Shown: positions 38,167 to 44,888 of the stretch, in pieces
Layout of the letters: every line of letters starts with the position of its first letter
Position numbering within the stretch: position 1 is the first letter of the stretch
Source: Ancylobacter novellus
GTDB taxonomy: Bacteria > Pseudomonadota > Alphaproteobacteria > Rhizobiales > Methylopilaceae
Reading direction: 5' to 3'
Assembly (NCBI GenBank): GCA_003241695.1
Contig: QFPN01000004.1
Location: 434,001 to 498,000 of the forward strand
DNA length: 64,000 nt
Translations under genes and position numbers: made by a program
The notes under the pieces: model-generated
Seen by the model: the letters and a program-made list of their open reading frames with translations, nothing else
Database searches by the model: none
Told to the model about the DNA's origin: nothing

Positions 38167-39369
38167 ATGGCCTCATCGATCGTTCTCGTCCTCAACGCCG
38201 GCTCGTCCAGCGTCAAGTTCGCCGCCTACGACGTCGGCGAAGGACCCCTTCCGCCGCCGCGCTGGCGAGGACAGGTCGAGGGAATTCCCGGCGATCCGAG
38301 CCTGACGGTTTCGGAAGGCGACGTCCGCATCGTGGACGGCGAACGTCTCGGGGGAGACGTCGCCGACCATGCGGGCGCGCTGAGGGTCGCGCTCGAACGG
38401 CTGTTCGGCCTGTTCGGGCGCGACCGCCTTGTCGCCGCGGGCCATCGCGTGGTGCATGGCGGCGGGCGGTTCTCCTCCTCCGCGCTGATCGACTCGGGAA
38501 CGCTCGCTGCGCTCGAGTCCTTCGTGCCCCTCGCCCCGCTGCATCAGCCGCACAACCTGACAGGCGTGCGCGCCATCCGGACGGTCGCGCCGGACCTGCC
38601 GCAGGTCGCCTGCTTCGACACGAGCTTCCACCGCACCCTGCCGGCCGTCGCCTCGACCATCCCGCTGCCGCGCGAGCTGCGCGACCTCGGCCTCAGGCGC
38701 TACGGCTTCCACGGCATCTCCTATTCCTACATCGCGCGCCTTCTGCCCGAGCGGCTGTCGGAAACCGAACGCCGGCGCGTCGTCGTCGCCCATCTCGGCA
38801 ACGGCGCGAGCCTCTGCGCCATGCGCGACGGGCGGTCGGTCGAAACCACCATGGGGTTCTCGGCGCTCGACGGGCTGATGATGGGCACGCGCTGCGGCTC
38901 GCTCGATCCCGGCGTGCTGCTCTACCTCATGCGCGAGCGCGGCGAGGACTTCGCGGGCCTCGAGGATCTGCTCTACAAGCGCGGCGGGCTTCTCGGCCTG
39001 TCGGGCGTGAGCGCCGACATGCGCAACGTGCTGGCGAGCGACGCGCCGGAGGCGAAGCTCGCCGCGGAGCTGTTCGTCTACCGCATCGTGCGCGAGGTCG
39101 GGGCCATGGCCTCGGTTCTCGGCGGCCTCGACGCTTTGGTGTTCACCGCCGGCATCGGCGAGCACTCGACCGAGATCCGCGCGCGCGTGTGCCGGGGTCT
39201 CGGCTGGCTCGGCCTCGACCTCGACGCGGACGCCAACGCCGCCCGCGCGGAACGGATCACCCCCGCGGATTCCCGCGTCGCGGCCTTCGTGCTGCCGACC
39301 GACGAAGAGCGGGTGATCGCCGAGGACACGCTGGCGCTGGTTTCGGAGCGGCTTGACCGGGCGTCGTGA
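38167..39369 (+). CDS. ackA: Acetate kinase
   Basis: This is a 400-residue protein with all acetokinase-family signatures: LNAGSSSVKF at the N-terminus, AAGHRVVHGGGRFS, VVAHLGNGASLCAM and TAGIGEHSTEIR. It converts acetyl phosphate and ADP to acetate and ATP. As the last gene of the sulfoacetate block it could take the acetyl phosphate released by Xsc and repay the ATP used by the CoA ligase. No phosphate acetyltransferase (pta) gene is in the window. A propionate kinase would look similar. Confidence 0.9.
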   Translation: MASSIVLVLNAGSSSVKFAAYDVGEGPLPPPRWRGQVEGIPGDPSLTVSEGDVRIVDGERLGGDVADHAGALRVALERLFGLFGRDRLVAAGHRVVHGGGRFSSSALIDSGTLAALESFVPLAPLHQPHNLTGVRAIRTVAPDLPQVACFDTSFHRTLPAVASTIPLPRELRDLGLRRYGFHGISYSYIARLLPERLSETERRRVVVAHLGNGASLCAMRDGRSVETTMGFSALDGLMMGTRCGSLDPGVLLYLMRERGEDFAGLEDLLYKRGGLLGLSGVSADMRNVLASDAPEAKLAAELFVYRIVREVGAMASVLGGLDALVFTAGIGEHSTEIRARVCRGLGWLGLDLDADANAARAERITPADSRVAAFVLPTDEERVIAEDTLALVSERLDRAS

Positions 39370-39433
39370 GTCCGCTCCTCCGCCGCCCCTCCCCCCGCGC
39401 GTTCCGTACGAGGCAAAAGCGCGACGCCGGCCG

Positions 39434-39585
39434 CCCCTTCCCCCGTTCATGGGAGAAGGTAAGGATGAGGGGACATGGCGCTGCGGGTTAAGAACGATGC
39501 TCGTCCGCGCGGACGGGCGCATTCCTGAAGCTTCAGCGCAAGAAGCCCTCACCCTTAACCCTCTCCTGCGCGCGGGAGAGGGGAC
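39434..39585. repeat. Inverted mosaic repeat downstream of ackA
   Basis: Two divergently oriented copies of a CCCTCAYCCTTAMC-type sequence lie about 70 bases apart: one is read on the minus strand at 39434-39472, the other on the plus strand at 39546-39585. The second ends in its own hairpin, CCCTCTCC (39559-39566) and GGAGAGGG (39575-39582). Such GGGAGAGGG elements are common interspersed repeats in proteobacterial genomes. They fill the 325-base gap between ackA and the convergent carrier gene; no gene is seen there. Confidence 0.6.
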
Positions 39586-39638
39586 CGGTCCGCGCGCCGC
39601 CTTGCCCACCCGCATGTCCCGCCCGCCGCCTCGAACGG

Positions 39639-39672
39639 AAAACGCCCGGCCCGCGGGAAGCGGACCGGGCGT
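39639..39672 (-). terminator. Intrinsic terminator of the IseU-like carrier gene
   Basis: Read on the minus strand, CGCCCGG and CCGGGCG pair around a GC-rich loop and are followed by TTTT. It lies 23 bases after the stop of the carrier gene at 39695. It could also act weakly on ackA transcripts from the other side. Confidence 0.7.
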
Positions 39673-39694
39673 CTTCGTCAGAGCGTCGGTTTCG

Positions 39695-41035
39695 TCAGGC
39701 CGCCGAGCGCGCCGGGGTCGTGCCGGCCGCGGCCGGCGTCGTGACCGGCTTCTTGATGGCGAGCGCCGACAGCATGCTGATGACCGCGGCGAACACGACG
39801 TAGCCGCAGATCAGCCACGGCTGCCCGTCGCCCTTGGACAGCAGCCAAGTGGCGATGATCGGCGTGAGGCCCGAGGCGAAGATCCCCGAGAACTGGTAAA
39901 CGAACGAGATGCCGGTGTAGCGCACCCGCGCGTCGAACAGGTCGGAGAACAGCGCGGCCTCCGGGCCGTAGCACATGGCGTAGACGATGCCGAACGGGAT
40001 GACGATCGCAACCGCCACCAGGAACGGATCGCCGAAGCTCATCAGCCAGAAGGAGGGATAGGCGCAGAGCGCGAGCAGGAAGGAGCCGATCGCATAGGTC
40101 TTCGGCCGCCCCCATTTGTCCGACAGCCGCCCGAAGAACGGGATCGCGAAGATCATCACGAAAGCCGCCAGCGTCACCAGCCACAGCGCCGTCGTGCGGG
40201 GGATGTGGACGTAGTTCGACAGATAGACGACCGAGAACACCGCGAAGACGTTGAAGAACACGCCGTCGATGTAGCGCGCGCCCATGCCAAGAATGATGTT
40301 CTTCGGATAGGTCTGGATCATCTCGACGAACGGGATCTTCACTTCGGTCTGTGTCGCCTTGACCTTGGCGAATTCCGGCGTCTCGAGGACCTTGAGGCGG
40401 ATGTAGAGGCCGACGCCGACCAGCACGATCGAGGCCACGAAGCCGACGCGCCAGCCCCAGGCCATGAACTGCTCGTCCGGCAGGCTCGACATGATCGCCA
40501 CCACGCCCGAGGCGAGGCAGAGGCCGATCGCGAGGCCGATCTGCGGCAGGCTGGCGTAGAAGCCGCGCTTTTCCTTCGGCGCGTATTCATAGGCCATCAG
40601 CACCGCGCCGCCCCATTCGCCGCCGATGCCGATGCCCTGCGCGATGCGCAGGATGAGCAGGAGGATGGGCGCCCAGATGCCGATCTGCTGGTAGGTCGGC
40701 AGCAGGCCGATGAGCACCGTCGCCACGCCCATGATCATGAGGGTGAGGACCAGCATGCTCTTGCGGCCGAGCTTGTCGCCGAAATGGCCGAACACGACGC
40801 CGCCGAGAGGCCGCGCCACGAAGCCGATCGCGAAGGTGGTGTAGGCCAGCATGATCCCGACGACCGGATCGCCCGCCGGGAAGAACAGTTTGTTGAAGAC
40901 GATGCCCGCTACGATGCCGTAGAGGAAGAAGTCGTACCATTCGATGGTCGCGCCGATGAGGCTCGCCATGACGACGCGGCGAATGTCCTGCTGCGTCGGC
41001 TTCTGGGCGGCGGCTTCCGCCATTTCAGTTTCCAT
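39695..41035 (-). CDS. MFS transporter, metabolite:H+ symporter family (IseU-like)
   Basis: This is a 446-residue 12-helix carrier of the ShiA/ProP type. It opens with SLIGATIEWYDFFLYG, and the signature VARPLGGVVFGHFGDKLGRK follows. In Cupriavidus necator the isethionate carrier IseU is an MFS protein encoded with an IclR regulator and a GMC dehydrogenase, the same trio found here. The ATG at 41035 has a good AGGAGAG site; the frame is open 55 codons further up but that part is arginine-rich and unlike the family. A palindrome at 41319-41335 lies in its long upstream region. Confidence 0.75.
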   Translation of the reverse strand: METEMAEAAAQKPTQQDIRRVVMASLIGATIEWYDFFLYGIVAGIVFNKLFFPAGDPVVGIMLAYTTFAIGFVARPLGGVVFGHFGDKLGRKSMLVLTLMIMGVATVLIGLLPTYQQIGIWAPILLLILRIAQGIGIGGEWGGAVLMAYEYAPKEKRGFYASLPQIGLAIGLCLASGVVAIMSSLPDEQFMAWGWRVGFVASIVLVGVGLYIRLKVLETPEFAKVKATQTEVKIPFVEMIQTYPKNIILGMGARYIDGVFFNVFAVFSVVYLSNYVHIPRTTALWLVTLAAFVMIFAIPFFGRLSDKWGRPKTYAIGSFLLALCAYPSFWLMSFGDPFLVAVAIVIPFGIVYAMCYGPEAALFSDLFDARVRYTGISFVYQFSGIFASGLTPIIATWLLSKGDGQPWLICGYVVFAAVISMLSALAIKKPVTTPAAAGTTPARSAA

Positions 41036-41318
41036 GTCGCTCTCCTGGCGTTTCCTCTTCCGCCATCCGCTTGCGTCTTTCCGCCGGCTTGAACGCCGGT
41101 CTCGACTGCGGGGGCGGTCGTTCCGCGGCCTGTGCGGCCGTCTTGTCCGATCTTCGGAAGGGCGTTGGGGCGGACGCGCCGCCGGCCGCCGGGACGCCAC
41201 CGCGCCACGACGTCCAATGCGATCTCACTGACTGCGCCAGCGTCGATCATGCGTCCCCTTCCTCGTCGCGATGCTGCGGCGGGGTCGCAATCAAGTCAAC
41301 GAGAAAATGAGACGATAA

Positions 41319-41335
41319 GTTTCACTGAGTGAAAC
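41319..41335. promoter_or_regulatory. Putative IclR (IseR-like) operator upstream of the carrier gene
   Basis: GTTTCACT and AGTGAAAC form a perfect 17-base palindrome around one G. It resembles the palindrome at 42262-42280 (consensus GTTYCAYTGARTGRAAC). It lies just past the 3' end of the IclR gene, 284 bases upstream of the carrier start, with a TTGACT-like -35 on the minus strand nearby (41290s). The rest of the 318-base gap shows no gene. Confidence 0.55.
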
Positions 41336-41353
41336 GGCGGCAGAACACTTCGT

Positions 41354-42124
41354 CTATGCCGTCGCGAGCAGTCCGGAGAGACGAGCGGCCGCCTCGCGAA
41401 GGACGGGGACGTGGCCGACGGCGTCTTCGAGCGAGAGGCGCGAGTCCGGCCCGTGCACCGCGATCGTCGCGGCGATCTTGCCCGAGGCGTCGAGGACCGG
41501 CACCGCCGCGGCGCACATGCCCTCTATGAACTCGCCATCGTCGGTGCCGACGCGGGTCTCGCGGATCCGGTCGATCGCGCCCAGGAACGCTTCGCGATCG
41601 ACGATGGTGCGGGCGGTGTAGCGCTCGAGGTCACCCGACGACAGCAGGTTCGTCACCGCCTTCGTGGGCAGGAGAGCGAGGAACAGCTTGCCGCTCGCGG
41701 TGCAGTGGAGCGGCACGCGCGAGCCGACGCTCAGCCGGACCTGCAGCGGCCAGGCGGACTCGACGCGGTCGAGATAGACCAGCTCGGAGCCTTCGAGCAC
41801 CGTGATGTTGCAGGTCTCGCCGAGGCGCGCGACGAGGTCGCGCAGCACGGTGCGGCGCGGCGCGGAGGCGATCGAGTTCCTGAGCGCCCCGGCGGCGAGC
41901 GACGCGAAGCGCGGCCCGACCGCGTAGCGCTTGCCGTCGAGCGTGCGCTCCAGGAAACCGAGGCTCGCGAGCAGCGTCGCGAAGCGATGCACGGTCGCCT
42001 TGGAGAGCCCCATGGCCGCGGTCAGCTCGGCGAGCGTCGCGGGCTCGTCGCGCCCCGCCACGACTTCGAGAAGCAGGAGCATCCGCTCCGACACGGAAGG
42101 CGGTCCCGCGGTTCCGATCTTCAT
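41354..42124 (-). CDS. IclR-family transcriptional regulator (IseR-like)
   Basis: This is a 256-residue protein: winged HTH (LAELTAAMGLSKATVHRFATLL) followed by the IclR effector domain, with GETCNITVLEGSELVYLDRVE and SRVPLHCTASGKLFLALLP. It is divergent from the GMC dehydrogenase and is followed, on the same strand, by the carrier gene, an arrangement seen for IseR/IseJ/IseU. The start at 42124 puts the HTH at the usual distance from the N-terminus. Its probable operators are the two related palindromes flanking the gene. Confidence 0.85.
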   Translation of the reverse strand: MKIGTAGPPSVSERMLLLLEVVAGRDEPATLAELTAAMGLSKATVHRFATLLASLGFLERTLDGKRYAVGPRFASLAAGALRNSIASAPRRTVLRDLVARLGETCNITVLEGSELVYLDRVESAWPLQVRLSVGSRVPLHCTASGKLFLALLPTKAVTNLLSSGDLERYTARTIVDREAFLGAIDRIRETRVGTDDGEFIEGMCAAAVPVLDASGKIAATIAVHGPDSRLSLEDAVGHVPVLREAAARLSGLLATA

Positions 42125-42223
42125 CGCCTCAACGCCCCGCAGCTTCGTCGTTTTTCGCTCCGCGGGCAGGTTCGTTCCGCCGAGTGAGATGTCAAGCGCT
42201 GCGCTTCCCGGTTCCGGCGCGGC

Positions 42224-42252
42224 TTGACATCCCCGGATTACGGGACTGAAAT
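42224..42252 (+). promoter_or_regulatory. Putative sigma70 promoter of the GMC dehydrogenase gene
   Basis: A perfect -35 hexamer TTGACA (42224-42229) is followed after 17 bases by TGAAAT (42247-42252) as -10. The predicted transcript start falls close to the left edge of the palindrome at 42262. A repressor bound there would block initiation or early elongation. Confidence 0.6.
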
Positions 42253-42261
42253 GAGACAAAA

Positions 42262-42280
42262 CGTTCCATTGAATGGAACG
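42262..42280. promoter_or_regulatory. Putative IclR (IseR-like) operator of the GMC dehydrogenase gene
   Basis: CGTTCCATT and AATGGAACG form a perfect 19-base palindrome around a central G. It lies about ten bases after the putative -10 box and 40 bases before the dehydrogenase ATG. Its similarity to the palindrome at 41319 and its position in the IclR/dehydrogenase divergent gap support it as the regulator's site. Confidence 0.65.
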
Positions 42281-42320
42281 ATAGGAGCGCCTGCAGGCGC
42301 CGCAATGGAGGAAAGCCGCC

Positions 42321-43940
42321 ATGGAGCGGGAATCGTTCGACTACGTCGTGGTCGGGGCCGGTTCGGCCGGCTGCGTGCTCGCGAACCGCCTGAGCGAGAA
42401 CGGGCGCAACCGGGTGCTGCTGCTCGAAGCCGGGCCGCGCGACAACTACATCTGGATCCACATCCCGATCGGCTACGGCAAGACGATGTTCCATCCCCAG
42501 TACAACTGGGGATTCTACACCGACGAAGAGCCGACGATGAACAACCGCCGCATCTACTGGCCGCGCGGGCGCGGCCTCGGCGGGTGCAGCTCGATCAACG
42601 GCCTGATCTTCATCCGCGGCCAACCCGAGGATTATGACCGCTGGGCGCAGGCCGGCAACGTCGGCTGGGACTGGGACAGCGTCCTGCCCTACTTCAAGCG
42701 CTCGGAGCACAACAGCCGGGGCGCGAGCGCCGCCCATGGCGGCGACGGCCCGCTCTGGTCCTCGGACATCGAGGAGAAGAGCGAGCTGATGGAGGCGATC
42801 ATCCGCGGCGCCGGCGAGCTCGGCGTTCCGCGGACCGAGGACTTCAACGCCGGCGACCAGGAGGGCGTCGGCTACTATCAGCTCTTCACCCGCAACGGCT
42901 GGCGCAACAGCGCCGCGGTCGCCTATCTCAAGCCGGCGAAGCACCGCGAGAACCTAAAGATCGAGACCGACGCGCACGCGACCGGCCTGATCATGGAGGG
43001 GCGCCGCGCCGTCGGCGTGCGCTACCGGCAGGGCGGCGTGCTGCGCGAGGCCCGCGCCGCCCGCGAGGTCGTGCTGTCGGCCGGCGCGCTGCAGAGCCCG
43101 CAGCTGCTCCAGCTTTCGGGGATCGGCCCGGCGGCGCTGCTGAAGAGCCATGGAATCGAGGTCGTGCGCGACATGCCCGGCGTCGGCGAGAACCTGCAGG
43201 ACCATCTGCAGCTTCGGCTGATGTATCGGGTCTCGAAGCCGATCACGACCAATGACGAGCTGAAGTCGCTGTGGGGGCAGGCCCGCATCGGCCTCAAATG
43301 GCTGACCACCGGGCGCGGCCCGCTCGGCATCGGCATCAACCAGGGCGGCCTGTTCACGAAGATCCTGCCCGGCTCGACGACGCCCGACATCCAGTTCCAC
43401 TTCGCGACGCTCTCCGCCGACATGGCGGGCGCGAAGCCGCATCCCTGGCCGGGCTGCACCTTCTCGGTCTGCCAGCTCCGCCCGGAATCCCGCGGCGTGG
43501 TGGCGATCAAGTCCGCCGACCCGATGGAGGCCCCCTCCATGAAGCCGAACTATCTGTCGGCCGAAACCGACCGTCTCTGCGCGGTCGAAAGCATCAAATA
43601 CGCCCGCCGGATCGCCGCCACCGACGCGATGAAACCCTACATCGAAAGCGAATACCGGCCGGGAAAGGACGTCGTGAGCGACGACGAGATCCTCGACTTC
43701 GCCCGCCAGTACGGCGCGACGATCTTCCACCCCTCCGGCACCTGCAAGATGGGCTCCGATCCGATGGCCGTGGTCGACGCGCGGCTCCGGGTGCGCGGGA
43801 TCGAGGGCCTTCGCGTCTGCGACTGCTCGGTGATGCCGACGCTCGTCTCCGGCAACACCCACTCGCCGGTGGTGATGATGGCCGAGAAGGCCTCGGACAT
43901 GATTCTGGAGGACGCGCGGGGCTTGGCGGCGGCGGCTTGA
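42321..43940 (+). CDS. GMC-family FAD dehydrogenase, putative isethionate dehydrogenase (IseJ-like)
   Basis: This is a 539-residue glucose-methanol-choline oxidoreductase. The FAD-binding start YVVVGAGSAGCVLANRLSE, the PRGRGLGGCSSINGLIFIRG segment and the C-terminal active-site residues His470 (IFHPSGTCKMG) and His514 (SGNTHSPVVMMAEK) are all present. IseJ oxidises isethionate (2-hydroxyethanesulfonate) to sulfoacetaldehyde and is a choline-dehydrogenase-like GMC enzyme. The matching regulator and carrier genes, and xsc at 44889, support that function over choline or alcohol oxidation. No signal peptide is visible. Confidence 0.75.
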   Translation: MERESFDYVVVGAGSAGCVLANRLSENGRNRVLLLEAGPRDNYIWIHIPIGYGKTMFHPQYNWGFYTDEEPTMNNRRIYWPRGRGLGGCSSINGLIFIRGQPEDYDRWAQAGNVGWDWDSVLPYFKRSEHNSRGASAAHGGDGPLWSSDIEEKSELMEAIIRGAGELGVPRTEDFNAGDQEGVGYYQLFTRNGWRNSAAVAYLKPAKHRENLKIETDAHATGLIMEGRRAVGVRYRQGGVLREARAAREVVLSAGALQSPQLLQLSGIGPAALLKSHGIEVVRDMPGVGENLQDHLQLRLMYRVSKPITTNDELKSLWGQARIGLKWLTTGRGPLGIGINQGGLFTKILPGSTTPDIQFHFATLSADMAGAKPHPWPGCTFSVCQLRPESRGVVAIKSADPMEAPSMKPNYLSAETDRLCAVESIKYARRIAATDAMKPYIESEYRPGKDVVSDDEILDFARQYGATIFHPSGTCKMGSDPMAVVDARLRVRGIEGLRVCDCSVMPTLVSGNTHSPVVMMAEKASDMILEDARGLAAAA

Positions 43941-43980
43941 GGGCGGAGGTCCCTCCGAACAACTGTTCGATCCTCTTCAA

Positions 43981-44075
43981 CCGCCGTCATGGTCCGGCTT
44001 GACCGGACCATCCACGTCGACCGTGGAGCTCCACGACGAACGTGGGTCCTCCGGTCAAGCCGGAGGACGACGGCG
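43981..44075. repeat. Palindromic interspersed repeat with nested hairpins
   Basis: The element begins CCGCCGTCATGGTCCGG and ends GACGACGGCGG. It contains GGTCCGGCTTGACCGGACC and TCCTCCGGTCAAGCCGGAGGA hairpins flanking CCACG/CGTGG arms. It has the same general layout as the repeats at 15795 and 47602 (ATCCACG inside, GTCAT ends) but diverged sequence. It lies in the 259-base gap after the dehydrogenase gene. Confidence 0.65.
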
Positions 44076-44130
44076 GAGATGCCGGTTCCATCCCGCGCAG
44101 GATCATGCCTGATCGGACGAATCCCTAATT

Positions 44131-44170
44131 TTACCCGGATTAAATTGACGCGCCAAAATTATCCGGGTAA
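44131..44170. promoter_or_regulatory. Inverted repeat upstream of the DUF2239 gene
   Basis: TTACCCGGAT (44131-44140) and ATCCGGGTAA (44161-44170) are exact reverse complements separated by an AT-rich 20-base spacer. The region stands out from its GC-rich surroundings and ends 29 bases before the DUF2239 start. It is probably the promoter/operator of that gene; the regulator is not identified. Confidence 0.55.
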
Positions 44171-44199
44171 TAGTCGCCTCCCGTTTGCAGGAGGCTCCC

Positions 44200-44790
44200 T
44201 TGGACGCCCGGAAATCGGAGCGCTGCGTCGCCTTCCTGGCGGCGGACAAGATCGCCGAGGGCTCGCCGCGCGAGGTCGCCTTCGCCATGAAGGCCGCGCT
44301 CGAGGCCGATCCCGGCGCGGCCGTGAGGGCGTTCGACGAGGAGACGGCGCAGCCGCTCGAATTCGACCTCAGGGGATCGGCCGCCGACGTCGCCGGCCGC
44401 TACGGCGCGGATGAGCCGCGCGGGCCGGGACGGCCGCGGCTCGGCGTGACGGCGCGCGAGGTCACGTTGCTGCCGCGCCATTGGGAATGGCTCGCGGCCC
44501 AGCCGGGCGGCGCCTCGGTCACGCTCCGCAAGCTCGTCGAGACCGCGAGCCGGGCGGGCGAGAACACGGACCGCGCCCGCGCCGCGCAGGACAAGGCCTA
44601 CCGCTTCATGGCCGCGGCCGTCGGCGACCAGCCGGGCTTCGAGGAGGCCTGCCGGGCGCTGTTCGCTTGCGACGGAGAGCTTTTCGGCGAGATCGCCGCC
44701 GGATGGCCGACCGACCTCGCGGCCTTCGCGACCCGCCTCGCCGGACCTGCCTTCGAGCCGGGCGCGGCCGATCTGCGTCGCCCCGGCTGA
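44200..44790 (+). CDS. DUF2239 family protein
   Basis: This is a 196-residue protein of unknown function. It has the DUF2239 features RCVAFLAADKIAEGSPREVA, AFDEETAQPLEFDLRG and GRPRLGVTAREVTLLPRHWEWL. A TTG start at 44200 sits five bases after a strong AGGAGG ribosome site; the TTG at 44185 lies before that site and is less likely. It is unrelated to sulfonate catabolism as far as can be seen and may be a later insertion between the dehydrogenase and xsc genes. A bidirectional terminator follows it. Confidence 0.8.
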   Translation: MDARKSERCVAFLAADKIAEGSPREVAFAMKAALEADPGAAVRAFDEETAQPLEFDLRGSAADVAGRYGADEPRGPGRPRLGVTAREVTLLPRHWEWLAAQPGGASVTLRKLVETASRAGENTDRARAAQDKAYRFMAAAVGDQPGFEEACRALFACDGELFGEIAAGWPTDLAAFATRLAGPAFEPGAADLRRPG

Positions 44791-44805
44791 TCAGGACTGC
44801 GCGCG

Positions 44806-44838
44806 AAAAAGCCCGGCCGCGTCGCAGCGGCCGGGCTT
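44806..44838. terminator. Bidirectional intrinsic terminator between DUF2239 and xsc
   Basis: GCCCGGCCGC and GCGGCCGGGC form a perfect 10-base stem with loop GTCGCA. On the minus strand it is followed by TTTTT, giving a strong terminator for xsc (stop at 44889). On the plus strand the T-run is short (TTCGCTTCTTCC), so termination of the DUF2239 transcript is weaker. Confidence 0.8.
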
Positions 44839-44888
44839 CGCTTCTTCCGTCGCCGCGCCGGGGCGAGCGGCGCGAAGGGAAGAAAACC

